Below are positions 9,502-18,249 of a stretch of 37,844 bases of DNA, piece by piece (the first letter of the stretch is position 1; the number at the start of each line of letters is the position of its first letter). The notes beneath the pieces were generated by a model. That model saw nothing but the letters and a program-made list of their open reading frames with translations, was not told the DNA's origin and did no database searches. The DNA comes from Sphaerochaeta sp. (GTDB taxonomy: Bacteria; Spirochaetota; Spirochaetia; Sphaerochaetales; Sphaerochaetaceae), in NCBI GenBank assembly GCA_004294855.1, contig SHOI01000008.1:1-37844 (forward strand). Reading direction: 5' to 3'. Both the position numbers and the translations under genes were made by a program.

Positions 9502-10533
9502 TTAAAGATGTTCTCCCCGTTTCAGGCGGGCGATATTCTCCTTGAACGGCGGATAGATGATTCCCCGTTCGGTGATGATCCCGGTGATGTTCTGATGAGG
9601 GGTCACATCAAAGGCGGGATTGTAGACATCCATGCCCGTCGGAGCGACTTGGGTGTCGCCGACGTGGGTAACCTCCGAAGGGTCTCGTTCCTCGATGGGA
9701 ATCAACTCGCCGCTTTCAAGGTCGAAATCGATCGTGGAGACGGGAACGACGGAATAGAAGGGCACCCCATATGCTTTACAGATGACGCTGAGCATGAACG
9801 TTCCGAGCTTGTTCGCCACATCCCCGTTCGCCGCGACCCGGTCGCCGCCGAGGATGACCAAATCGATCTTTCCGTCGCGGATCAGGGTCGCCGCCGCGGA
9901 GTCGGCGATGAGCTTGGAAGGGATCTTCGCTTCCATCAGCTCCCAAGCGGTCAAGCGGGCTCCCTGGAAGCGGGGGCGGGTTTCATCCGCATAGACGAAG
10001 ATCTCCTTGCCGGCGTAGAACGCTTCCTTGATCACCCCGAGGGCGGTTCCCCATCCGGCGGTGGCGAGCGCTCCGGTATTGCAGTGGGTGAGGATCGTCG
10101 CTCCGTGAGGAACGACCGCGTTTCCGATCTTCGCCATCGCCTTGTTGGTGGCGATGTCTTCCCTGCGGATCTCATGGGCTTCCTCCAGAAGGAGTCCAAG
10201 CAGATCGTTCCTTGTCTTGTTCGTCTGATAGATAGCCTGCATCCGCCTGATCGCCCACTCGAGATTGACCGCGGTGGGGCGGGCGTTGCCCAGGAACGAG
10301 CAGAGCTCATTGAACTCTTTTTCGCTCTTCGCCTCCTTGGCGGCAAAGTAGACGCCATACGCTGCCGCGGCTCCGATCGCCGGGGCTCCGCGGACGACCA
10401 TGTCCCGAATGGCGAACTCCACCTCGGCGGTTGTGCGGCAATGGTGGTAGGTTTCCTCGGTCGGAAGAACCCGTTGGTCGAGAAGAATCAGCGTTTCAGC
10501 GTCAAAGCGCAGGGCTTCAAATCGTTCATCCAT
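9502..10533 (-). CDS. mtnA: S-methyl-5-thioribose-1-phosphate isomerase
   Basis: LPTEETYHHCRTTAEVEFAIRDMVVRGAPAIGAAAAYGV; THCNTGALATAGWGTALGVI; GGDRVAANGDVANKLGTF. Confidence 0.93.
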   Translation of the reverse strand: MDERFEALRFDAETLILLDQRVLPTEETYHHCRTTAEVEFAIRDMVVRGAPAIGAAAAYGVYFAAKEAKSEKEFNELCSFLGNARPTAVNLEWAIRRMQAIYQTNKTRNDLLGLLLEEAHEIRREDIATNKAMAKIGNAVVPHGATILTHCNTGALATAGWGTALGVIKEAFYAGKEIFVYADETRPRFQGARLTAWELMEAKIPSKLIADSAAATLIRDGKIDLVILGGDRVAANGDVANKLGTFMLSVICKAYGVPFYSVVPVSTIDFDLESGELIPIEERDPSEVTHVGDTQVAPTGMDVYNPAFDVTPHQNITGIITERGIIYPPFKENIARLKRGEHL

Positions 10534-10545
10534 GAATGGTACTCC

Positions 10546-11820
10546 TTATCGTTGCTTGATATCCGCCCAGGCGTCGTTGATCGCCTCGATTGAAGAGGGC
10601 AGATCGAACCGGGTCAGTCGTCCTTTTTCCAGCAGCAGCTCGCCTCGGCTGAAGAGATACTCGACATCGCTTCCCTGAACGCTGTAGACCAAGGCGCTGA
10701 AGGGATCGTTCAGGGGGGCGAGGTGGGCTTTCTTGGTATTGATGAGAATCAGGTCGCTTTCAAAGCCCGCTTGAAGCATTCCCCCCTTGATTCCGAACGC
10801 CTTGGCGGCGCTTGATGTGGCCATCTCGAGAACCTGATAGGGCTTCAGTGGCAGTCCGTCCTTTGAGGAAAGCCGGCCCAACAGTGCTGCAAGGTGCATC
10901 TCCTCGATCAGGTTGAGGTTGTTGTTGCTCGAGGCGCCATCCGTCCCCAAGAGGACGGGAATGCCTTGTTCCAGATACGTTGCGACCGGAGCGATCCCGC
11001 TAGCAAGCTTGAGATTGCTGGAAGGGTTGTGGACGACCGCGGCAGGGAGGTCCTTGAGGAGCTTCCGATCCTCCTCGGACAGGTGGACGCAGTGGGCGAG
11101 AAACGCTGAAACACCGTCGAAGAAGTTCAGGTCGATGAGGTATTGAAGAGGCGTTTTCCTGTGCTCAAAGAGGCAATCGCTGTTTTCCTTCTCCGTTTCA
11201 CTGAGGTGGATGTGAAGAGGAACGCCCCGTTCTTTTGCCGCGTCATGGGCGAAGCGCAGCGTCTCTTTTGAACAGGTGTACACTGCATGCGGAGCGATCG
11301 AGTATGTGATCGGATCATCGATCAACGGCAGAACCTTGGCATCCCATCTCTTGAGGCGCTCTTGCGAGTCTGCCAGATCACCGAACAGCGTAAGCCCCGG
11401 TTTAGCCCGCATTCCGCTTTCCTTGACCGCTTGGGCGGTCGCTTCGGCTTTGAAGTACATATCGTGGAAGAACCCGGTCCCGCTTTGCAGCGCCTCGATG
11501 ATGCCGATCCGGCTGGAAACGAGGATGTCTTCGGGGACGAGCTTGTTTTCGATCGGAAAGATCTCATTCAGCCACGCCTGAAGGGTCGGTTCATTGTCCT
11601 TGTAGTTGCGCATCAGCCCCATCGCCAGATGGGTGTGGCTGTTATACAGGGAGGGCAGGGCGATATATCCTTGGGCATCGATGACTCGATCGGCGGTAAA
11701 TGACGGATCTTTTTTTCCGACGAAGGCGATGGCGGGGCCGTCAAGACCGATATCTCCAACAACGAAATGCCCCTCACGATCCATCGGGATGATGAGGGCG
11801 TTGGCAATGAGCGTTTTCAT
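10546..11820 (-). CDS. mtaD: 5-methylthioadenosine/S-adenosylhomocysteine deaminase family amidohydrolase
   Basis: Metal-binding NSHTHLAMGLMRNYKDN; HLSETEKEN; LGTDGASSNNNLNLIEEM. Confidence 0.88.
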   Translation of the reverse strand: MKTLIANALIIPMDREGHFVVGDIGLDGPAIAFVGKKDPSFTADRVIDAQGYIALPSLYNSHTHLAMGLMRNYKDNEPTLQAWLNEIFPIENKLVPEDILVSSRIGIIEALQSGTGFFHDMYFKAEATAQAVKESGMRAKPGLTLFGDLADSQERLKRWDAKVLPLIDDPITYSIAPHAVYTCSKETLRFAHDAAKERGVPLHIHLSETEKENSDCLFEHRKTPLQYLIDLNFFDGVSAFLAHCVHLSEEDRKLLKDLPAAVVHNPSSNLKLASGIAPVATYLEQGIPVLLGTDGASSNNNLNLIEEMHLAALLGRLSSKDGLPLKPYQVLEMATSSAAKAFGIKGGMLQAGFESDLILINTKKAHLAPLNDPFSALVYSVQGSDVEYLFSRGELLLEKGRLTRFDLPSSIEAINDAWADIKQR

Positions 11821-11843
11821 GCTGTCATCCTAGCATGGTTTTG

Positions 11844-13553
11844 CTAAACAGTCACCTTGTTCCGTTTGATCTTTTTGGTGCTCGTCATATCCATCGGTTT
11901 GTCGATGATCGTCAGGCGGGTGATTTTTTTGTACGCCGCGAGCTGTTGATTCACCTCCGTAATCACCCGATCAAGCTCCTTTTGGACCTCGCCCTCTTTT
12001 CCTTCAAAGTATTCCTGCGAGGGGTAGATCACCGCTTCGATCAGTTCGCTGGGAATATCCTTTTCCTCCTGATACCCGCGGATGAGAATCTGCTCAACCT
12101 GATCGTACAGCTGGAAGAGGTCCTCGATCTCCTCGGGATACACATTTTTTCCTCCCTCGGTAACGATCACGTTCTTCACTCTGCCTTTGAGGTAGAGGTA
12201 GTTCTCCTTGTCCAGATAGCCCAAGTCGCCCGTCTTCAGATACCCCTCTTCATCGAAGAGTTCGGCGGTATGTTCGGGATCCTTGTAGTATCCGGAGGTT
12301 ACGTTCGGTCCCTTTACCCGGACTTCGCCGACCCCCGAATCGTCCTTGTCGGCGATGATCATATCAACGAGGGGAAAGACCAATCCGACCGATTCGACTT
12401 TGAAGCGGGAGACGGGGTTGAGGGTGAGAATCGGAGCGGTTTCGGTGAGCCCGTAGCCTTGGATGAAATCGATTCCAAGCTGCTGGTATTGGGTAAACAC
12501 CTTCGGAGAAAGCGGGCCCGCTCCGCAGATGCAGATCCGGTTGTGATCCAGTCCGAGCTTGGAGAGCAGAAGCTTGTCAAACGACTTGCGCAGGGGATTC
12601 CATTTGAGATGCTTCTTGAAGAACCCGTTGACCTTCATCATCGTCCGGATGAGGGCGTAGGTCGCAACTCCTTTCTTTCTTACCTGCTTCATCATTCCGG
12701 CAAGGATCTTGTTGTAGAGAAGAGGAATTCCCATGAAGACGGTAATCTTGCCCCTCTTCATATCGTTGATCATCTTGCTGACGACGATATCGTGCCCGAA
12801 GACACACTCCGACCCATGGGTGATCGACTCGAGCAGGACTGCGGTGCAGCTGTAGGAGTGGTGAAGGGGAAGCAGCGCATACAGGACATCCACTTCACTG
12901 ATCTGAAGAAAGATTCCGTCGCATGCCTGAAACACGTCGCTGACGAGGTTGCCGTGGGTGAGCATTGCTCCTTTTTCATTGCCGGTCGTTCCGCTGGTGA
13001 AGAGGATCGCCGCCAAATCGTGTTCCGTGCGTTTGACCCGCTCAACCATCTTCTTCGGCCGAAGAGTTGTGTAGTTGACGGCAGCGGCGGTGGGATTGGT
13101 AAGGGAGACGATTCCTTTCAGGTTCTTTACCCAAGGCGCTTCTGTATTCAGCTGGTTGATGATCGCCGCATCCGCGAAGACAAAGGATGCTTCGACGAAC
13201 TCGCCGAGGGCATGGACGCGGTCGATCGGCATCTGATTGTCCAGGGGGACGACCACCGCCCCGGCCCAGAGGGCGGCGAAGTAGGAGAGCGCCCAGGCGG
13301 GGGAGTTCTTTCCGTTGATGACCACCTTGTCTTCCGCCTTGATCCCCGCTTCAATCAAATACGAGCCGAGGCGCCGGACCTCCGACCACACCTCCTCCCA
13401 GGTGAGCGTCGTGCGTTCGGGGTTGAACACGGTAAACCCGTTGCGTTTGGGAAACTTCTCTTTCGTGATAGAGAGCAAGTCGAGAATGGCAGGCCACGTC
13501 CCTTCAAAGAGACCGCCGCGATATTGGTCCAGAACATCCCAGGAATGGTTCAT
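11844..13553 (-). CDS. Long-chain acyl-CoA synthetase / AMP-dependent ligase
   Basis: AMP-binding motif LFTSGTTGNEKGAMLTHGN; QGYGLTETAP; YLKTGDLGYLD. AGGAG 6 nt upstream of the ATG at 13553; the longer ORF to 13616 would include the promoter. Confidence 0.9.
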   Translation of the reverse strand: MNHSWDVLDQYRGGLFEGTWPAILDLLSITKEKFPKRNGFTVFNPERTTLTWEEVWSEVRRLGSYLIEAGIKAEDKVVINGKNSPAWALSYFAALWAGAVVVPLDNQMPIDRVHALGEFVEASFVFADAAIINQLNTEAPWVKNLKGIVSLTNPTAAAVNYTTLRPKKMVERVKRTEHDLAAILFTSGTTGNEKGAMLTHGNLVSDVFQACDGIFLQISEVDVLYALLPLHHSYSCTAVLLESITHGSECVFGHDIVVSKMINDMKRGKITVFMGIPLLYNKILAGMMKQVRKKGVATYALIRTMMKVNGFFKKHLKWNPLRKSFDKLLLSKLGLDHNRICICGAGPLSPKVFTQYQQLGIDFIQGYGLTETAPILTLNPVSRFKVESVGLVFPLVDMIIADKDDSGVGEVRVKGPNVTSGYYKDPEHTAELFDEEGYLKTGDLGYLDKENYLYLKGRVKNVIVTEGGKNVYPEEIEDLFQLYDQVEQILIRGYQEEKDIPSELIEAVIYPSQEYFEGKEGEVQKELDRVITEVNQQLAAYKKITRLTIIDKPMDMTSTKKIKRNKVTV

Positions 13554-13571
13554 GATGAGCTCCTGCATCTC

Positions 13572-13593
13572 CACTAGTATAAAACTACTAGTG
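13572..13593. promoter_or_regulatory. Palindromic operator-like site O1
   Basis: CACTAGTA-TAAAAC-TACTAGTG: perfect 8-bp arms, 6-bp spacer, just downstream of the predicted TSS. Confidence 0.6.
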
Positions 13594-13607
13594 ATTGTCT
13601 GAGTTTG

Positions 13608-13635
13608 AGTGTACAAGAGTCTGTATATTTGTCAA
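13608..13635 (-). promoter_or_regulatory. Sigma70-type promoter for the acyl-CoA synthetase run
   Basis: Minus strand TTGACA (13630-13635) - N16 - TACACT (13608-13613). Confidence 0.65.
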
Positions 13636-13657
13636 GAATCCAAGCCCTTCCATCGAG

Positions 13658-13679
13658 CGATAGTAGAAAAGTACTAGAG
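13658..13679. promoter_or_regulatory. Operator-like site O2, same geometry as O1
   Basis: CGATAGTA-GAAAAG-TACTAGAG matches O1 at 17 of 22 positions; TAGTA/TACTA arms with a 6-bp spacer. Confidence 0.45.
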
Positions 13680-13786
13680 TTCAAACGGTCGATGTCTCCT
13701 TAGGGTAAAACGGGCCGCCTTGAGCTTTGAAGCGTTTTATGCCAAGGTTGAAGAGTATTTTATGGTACGGGGTGGAGGAAGGGGAT

Positions 13787-14521
13787 GTGAATTTGTTCAG
13801 TGATGCGATTGTCAGTCGAACCGGAGATTTCGCCAATCAGGTGGATTCATTGCGCTTCAGTTGTGATTGTTATATTTACAACCCCTTGGATTATGCCTGG
13901 CCGATGATGGAAACGTATATCCGAAGGTATCTTTCCCAGCCGGTGAAAACGGTTTTTCTGGGAATGAACCCCGGGCCCTTCGGGATGGCCCAGACGGGGA
14001 TACCGTTCGGCGAAATAACCGTCGTGAAGGAATACTTGCAGATCGAAGAGGAGATCGGAAGACCGCTGGTTGAACACCCCAAGCGCCCGGTTCTCGGGTT
14101 GGCGACTCAGCGCAGGGAGGTAAGCGGGCAACGGCTTTGGGGATTGATTCAGGAGTATTTCCCCAATGCCCAAGACCTCGTCGGCTCGATCGCCGTCATC
14201 AACTACTGTCCACTGGTCTTCGTGGATCGGGGGAGTACCGGCAAGAACATCACCCCCGATCGACTTGGCTTGGGGGAGCGGATGGCTCTTGAGGCGATCT
14301 GCGACAGCTACCTGCATGATATGCTCACAATGTTACAGCCCGCCTTTGCTCTCGGGGTGGGGAAGTATGCCGAGAATAAACTGATTACCGTCGCCCAAGC
14401 GTTTGACGATATTACCGTCGGCTCGATCCTGCATCCGAGCCCGATCAATCCCAAGGCTAATCAAGGGTGGGCTGGAATCGTCCGGGCGCAATTGGATGAA
14501 CTGGGAGTCTTTCACGAGTAG
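13787..14521 (+). CDS. SMUG1-type single-strand-selective uracil-DNA glycosylase
   Basis: YNPLDYAW; FLGMNPGPFGMAQTGIPFGE; HPKRPVLGL; EVSGQRLWGL; HPSPINPKANQGW. GTG start with GGAGG 8 nt upstream; the ORF is open to 13727. Confidence 0.85.
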   Translation: MNLFSDAIVSRTGDFANQVDSLRFSCDCYIYNPLDYAWPMMETYIRRYLSQPVKTVFLGMNPGPFGMAQTGIPFGEITVVKEYLQIEEEIGRPLVEHPKRPVLGLATQRREVSGQRLWGLIQEYFPNAQDLVGSIAVINYCPLVFVDRGSTGKNITPDRLGLGERMALEAICDSYLHDMLTMLQPAFALGVGKYAENKLITVAQAFDDITVGSILHPSPINPKANQGWAGIVRAQLDELGVFHE

Positions 14522-14548
14522 AACTCTTGTCACCATGCAAGAGAGATA

Positions 14549-14557
14549 TGGTATAGT
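14549..14557 (+). promoter_or_regulatory. Extended -10 promoter element of the PLD lipoprotein gene
   Basis: TGGTATAGT (TGn + TATAGT), with TTGTCA at 14527-14532 (19-nt spacer); ATG only 8 nt after the -10. Confidence 0.5.
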
Positions 14558-14565
14558 CGCTACAT

Positions 14566-15831
14566 ATGAGGAGAACGACCGCTCTCATAGTCTTGGCAAT
14601 GACCTTCGCGCTGATCTCGTGCACCAGCGTGAAAACCTTTGAGAAACGAGCCCGGGAAATCATACCCGACCCGATTGCGTACCTTGTTGATCGCGGTCTG
14701 CCTGCCTATCCTTCAAGTGACATCACCCTCTTCAATACCGGCAGGGAGTGGAATACCCACACCCTGAAACGGATCGCCGATGCGAAAGAATACATCTTGG
14801 TTACGGTTTTTCTTGGCAACATTCATGAAGTAAGCTACGAAGTATGGGATGCGTTGGCCGAGAAGGTGAAAGAAGGGGTTGATGTGTACGTGCTGCTTGA
14901 CTCCTCCTCCTATTTTCAATTGACTCCGCATACCAGCCTGGTGGTTCCCGCTGCGTTCAACTATGCCCGGGATATCGGTTTGAAGGTTGCCGAGTACAAT
15001 CCGATGAGCGTAAGCCATGCGGCGTTCCTTCCGCTGCTCCTCGACCGGGACCATCGGAAGATCTGGATTTTTGATGGCGAGTATCTGGCCGTCGGCGGCA
15101 TCAACCTCAATGAAGCATCGTTGATGATTCCTCCGGAAACGGGGAACATCGATACGATGGTGGAGATCCAAAGCCCGCAAGCGATCGAGGCGCTCGTCGA
15201 TTCCTTCGTTCGGACATGGGAGCGCTACAGTGTCCAACCGATCGACCGCGCTGCGTTTTCCGTCCCTCCGAAAGAGAATCTGCCGAAAACCGTCTATCTG
15301 AGCGACCATTATTTTTTCGCTGACAATTCCGTCACCGATCTCTTCGATGCCCTCATTCTGGGAGCGCAAAAAGAGGTGTGGATGATTCAAGGCTACAGCT
15401 TCCTGACCAAGGAATTGATCAACCGGATAAAAGAAGCCACCAACCGGGGAGTGAAGGTGAATATCGTGCTCAGTGAGAACGCTGTGAAAGTTCACTATGA
15501 AAAAGCCGCGTTCTTCGGAATGGTCGATCTGATCGACGCAGGAGCCACGCTCTATCTCTTCGATGGGCCGCATCACGCGTTTCTTCACTGCAAGCTGATC
15601 GTTGCCGATGAAAAGTATTCGCTTTTCGGATCGGTAAACTATAATCTTCGTTCTCAATTTCTTTCAAGGGAGATCAGCTTCCTCTTTGATGATGAAGCGA
15701 TCGCCGAAAAGGCCCTTGAGCATGTGGGATTCATCATCGACCACAGCCGAATCGTCGACCGGGAAGAAGCAAAAACGCATCGGAAGATCGATTATCTCTT
15801 CTATAATCTCCTGATGCAGTTCATAGGGTAG
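14566..15831 (+). CDS. Phospholipase D-family (cardiolipin synthase-like) lipoprotein
   Basis: Lipobox signal MRRTTALIVLAMTFALISC; two HKD-like motifs HRKIWIFDGEYLAVGGINLN and HCKLIVADEKYSLFGSVNYN. Confidence 0.85.
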   Translation: MRRTTALIVLAMTFALISCTSVKTFEKRAREIIPDPIAYLVDRGLPAYPSSDITLFNTGREWNTHTLKRIADAKEYILVTVFLGNIHEVSYEVWDALAEKVKEGVDVYVLLDSSSYFQLTPHTSLVVPAAFNYARDIGLKVAEYNPMSVSHAAFLPLLLDRDHRKIWIFDGEYLAVGGINLNEASLMIPPETGNIDTMVEIQSPQAIEALVDSFVRTWERYSVQPIDRAAFSVPPKENLPKTVYLSDHYFFADNSVTDLFDALILGAQKEVWMIQGYSFLTKELINRIKEATNRGVKVNIVLSENAVKVHYEKAAFFGMVDLIDAGATLYLFDGPHHAFLHCKLIVADEKYSLFGSVNYNLRSQFLSREISFLFDDEAIAEKALEHVGFIIDHSRIVDREEAKTHRKIDYLFYNLLMQFIG

Positions 15832-15834
15832 GGT

Positions 15835-16308
15835 ATGAAACGATTGTGTTCGGGCTTGCTGATCCTTCTTCTCGCGACAAGCGCTCTCTTCAGCGCTCCC
15901 TGGCTCGGCGGCTATCGCTTGAGCTTTGACGGATATCAGGATCGGGCAGGGCAATACTACGGCGCCCACCTGTATCTTGAGCCGCTTTGGGGAACAACCA
16001 TCGGTTTGGGCTTCAGCGTCGGGGGGGCGACGAGCTTCGGTCTCTCCGCCCCTTCTTCCCTCTTTGAGAGTTCGGTTGAAATCCGTCTCCTCAATGTTGA
16101 GCACAGGCTGTTCCGGCGCCCTTCGACGTGGCGGATCGCCTTAAGCGGAGGGATCGTTACCGACTTTGAAACCTTCCATTGGTATGCCCAGTGCGATCCG
16201 CTTGTGTTCTTCTTTGGAGAAAAGACGATCAAGGTGTTGGGGCTTCGCCTCCTTGACGATCGCTCGTGGGCGCTGCGCCTGTTGGAAATCACCCATTATT
16301 TCTTTTAG
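15835..16308 (+). CDS. Hypothetical secreted/outer-membrane-associated protein
   Basis: Signal peptide MKRLCSGLLILLLATSALFSA; starts 3 nt after the PLD stop. Confidence 0.6.
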   Translation: MKRLCSGLLILLLATSALFSAPWLGGYRLSFDGYQDRAGQYYGAHLYLEPLWGTTIGLGFSVGGATSFGLSAPSSLFESSVEIRLLNVEHRLFRRPSTWRIALSGGIVTDFETFHWYAQCDPLVFFFGEKTIKVLGLRLLDDRSWALRLLEITHYFF

Positions 16309-16316
16309 GAGGCGGT

Positions 16317-16814
16317 GTGAAACGAACTATCGGTGTTGTACTCATCATCCTGATAAACGTGAGCCTCTTTGCACTGCCCGTTGCCCTTTCGTTCGAGACG
16401 TGGAACTCCAAAGCGATCGCCGGTCCGGCGGCAAGTGCGGGAGTCAGTGTGGGAGTTCTTCCGAATCTTGAGGTTCAAGGAGCGTTTTTGGCGGAGCTGA
16501 CCCCACGGATCGGAAACCGGATCGGGGCTTTCGGAGCGCTCACCATCGGTCTGGTGAATCCGCATCACTATCGTGATCCGGCCAGAGCTCCGCTCTATTA
16601 CAACGCGCTCGTGGGAGTGGGGTATCTCGGTGGATGGAACATGGCGGAAGGAAAACCGTTCGGGGAGATCTTTGTCCGACTGACGCCGCTCTCATTGGGT
16701 TCATCGTACTATCGCACCCGGGAACGAACGTTCGGTATTGGCGTCGGTTTTGACCATTACACCCATAGTTGGTCCTTTATCGTGAACATGTTTGCCTTTG
16801 ACCGTTACTTATAG
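16317..16814 (+). CDS. Hypothetical secreted protein
   Basis: GTG start after GGAGG; signal peptide VKRTIGVVLIILINVSLFALPVA; Gly-rich alternating pattern. Confidence 0.6.
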   Translation: MKRTIGVVLIILINVSLFALPVALSFETWNSKAIAGPAASAGVSVGVLPNLEVQGAFLAELTPRIGNRIGAFGALTIGLVNPHHYRDPARAPLYYNALVGVGYLGGWNMAEGKPFGEIFVRLTPLSLGSSYYRTRERTFGIGVGFDHYTHSWSFIVNMFAFDRYL

Positions 16815-16857
16815 ATGCCAATATGCACCATCGGCAAGGAAATTTTATGTCTTGTAC

Positions 16858-16886
16858 TGGACAGTTCCACCATGCTTTGCTACTCT
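16858..16886 (+). promoter_or_regulatory. Putative ispE promoter
   Basis: TGGACA (16858-16863) - N17 - TACTCT (16881-16886), preceded by TGC (extended -10). Confidence 0.5.
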
Positions 16887-16893
16887 GGGCGGT

Positions 16894-17769
16894 ATGGAAA
16901 CGCAAATCGTCCGATTTGCTCCGGCGAAGCTCAATCTCCATTTGGCGGTCGGGCCTCTCGAGCAGAATGGACTCCATTCAATTCAGTCTCTTTTTGTGAC
17001 TGCTTCTTTGGTTGATGTTCTCGCGATAACCCTTTCACCGAGTGAAAGCTTCTCCATCGCCGTAACCGGCCTCGAAGCGTACTGCCTGCCCGGAGAGGAC
17101 ACGATCACCAAAGCTGCTTTGACCTATCAAACATACCGCCCGCTTCCCATTGCTCTGCATGTTCACTGCACCAAGCGGATTCCCGTTCAAGCCGGGCTTG
17201 GCGGCGGCTCCAGTGACGGAGCGGCGATCCTGCTGTTCCTCCAGGAGCTTGCCGGGGAGAACAAGCTCGGTGATGAAGAGCTTCTCACGGCGGCAAAACA
17301 CGTTGGCAGCGATCTTCCTTTCTTTGTCAGCGGAGCGAAGGCGGCGATCGTTGAAGGCACTGGAGAAGTGGTCGTTCCGCTTCCCTGCGTTTCATATCCC
17401 GCATTGGTGGTAAAACCGGTCAATCTGAATATATCGACGAAAAACGCCTATGGTTCCCTGGATCGAATCATGGATCGACCCCTTCAATGGGCAGATCGCG
17501 GAGATATCGCTTCAGCATTTAAAGATTCAATACCAAATTGGCATAAAACGTTTTATAATGATTTCGAGCAGACACTTTCCGATCTTCCTTTTTACAGGGA
17601 ATTGAGGAAACTTACGGCAAGGTTTGACGGCTACCAAGGGTTGAGTGGAAGTGGACCATCTTGGTTTTTCATTGCAGAATCCGATCAAAAAGTCGATGTA
17701 CTTGCACAAATGATCGATGATCGGTTCGGTTCTCACGTAGCCATCTATCGCCTGAGGGTGTGCTCGTAG
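16894..17769 (+). CDS. ispE: 4-diphosphocytidyl-2-C-methyl-D-erythritol kinase
   Basis: FAPAKLNLHLAV; GHMP motif VQAGLGGGSSDGAAILLFL; GLSGSGPSWFF. Confidence 0.93.
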   Translation: METQIVRFAPAKLNLHLAVGPLEQNGLHSIQSLFVTASLVDVLAITLSPSESFSIAVTGLEAYCLPGEDTITKAALTYQTYRPLPIALHVHCTKRIPVQAGLGGGSSDGAAILLFLQELAGENKLGDEELLTAAKHVGSDLPFFVSGAKAAIVEGTGEVVVPLPCVSYPALVVKPVNLNISTKNAYGSLDRIMDRPLQWADRGDIASAFKDSIPNWHKTFYNDFEQTLSDLPFYRELRKLTARFDGYQGLSGSGPSWFFIAESDQKVDVLAQMIDDRFGSHVAIYRLRVCS

Positions 17770-17799
17770 GTGATTTGATACAGTTCCGCGGAGGTTAGT

Positions 17800-18054
17800 G
17801 TGGAGATTTCAGAAGTTCGAGTTCGCAAAGTGCAGCAAGGTGGCAAGCTGAAGGCATACGTAACGGTTACCTTCGATGACCAATTCGTGGTTCACAACAT
17901 CAAGATCATTGAAGGCCAGGAGGGCAATTTCATTGCGATGCCCTCCCGGCAGCTGGCCAACGGGGAGTTTAAAGATATCGTTCATCCAATCACCAGCAGC
18001 TTCCGCGAAGAGCTGCAGAATGCGATCATGAAGGCGTACGAGGAAGCGGATTAA
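17800..18054 (+). CDS. spoVG: Septation/regulatory protein SpoVG
   Basis: [11 protein letters not shown]...[51 protein letters not shown] start after GGAGG. Confidence 0.95.
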   Translation: MEISEVRVRKVQQGGKLKAYVTVTFDDQFVVHNIKIIEGQEGNFIAMPSRQLANGEFKDIVHPITSSFREELQNAIMKAYEEAD

Positions 18055-18100
18055 CCTTACTGGACAAAACGGTTTTTTTACGATAGGGTCTAACCGTTAT

Positions 18101-18172
18101 TGGGAAGTGGCCAAGTGGTTAAGGCTCTGGTTTTTGGTGCCGGCACCGGGGGTTCGAGTCCCTCCTTCCCAG
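18101..18172 (+). tRNA. tRNA-Gln (anticodon TTG)
   Basis: Acceptor TGGGAAG/CTTCCCA; anticodon stem CTGGT/GCCGG, loop TTTTGGT; GGTTCGAGTCC T-arm; CCA not encoded. Confidence 0.9.
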
Positions 18173-18176
18173 TTTG

Positions 18177-18210
18177 GGGCAATCCTGTGGATCGATTGCC
18201 CTTTTCTTTT
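18177..18210 (+). terminator. Rho-independent terminator after tRNA-Gln
   Basis: GGGCAAT...ATTGCCC stem then TTTTCTTTT. Confidence 0.8.
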
Positions 18211-18219
18211 ACGAGGGCC

Positions 18220-18249
18220 TTGTATAGAAGGGAATAAGTTTTCTATACT
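18220..18249 (+). promoter_or_regulatory. Promoter for the rplY operon
   Basis: TTGTAT - N18 - TATACT; inverted repeat TATAGAA(18223-18229)/TTCTATA(18241-18247) overlaps it. Confidence 0.55.

Noticed and set aside
9088-10593. 501-aa plus-strand ORF spanning superoxide reductase and mtnA
   Set aside because: Antisense to two clear genes and crosses their intergenic promoter; no domain signature.
11835-13577. 580-aa plus-strand ORF
   Set aside because: It lies wholly antisense to the well-supported acyl-CoA synthetase, with low-complexity charged sequence and no recognisable domain. It is an artefact of codon bias.
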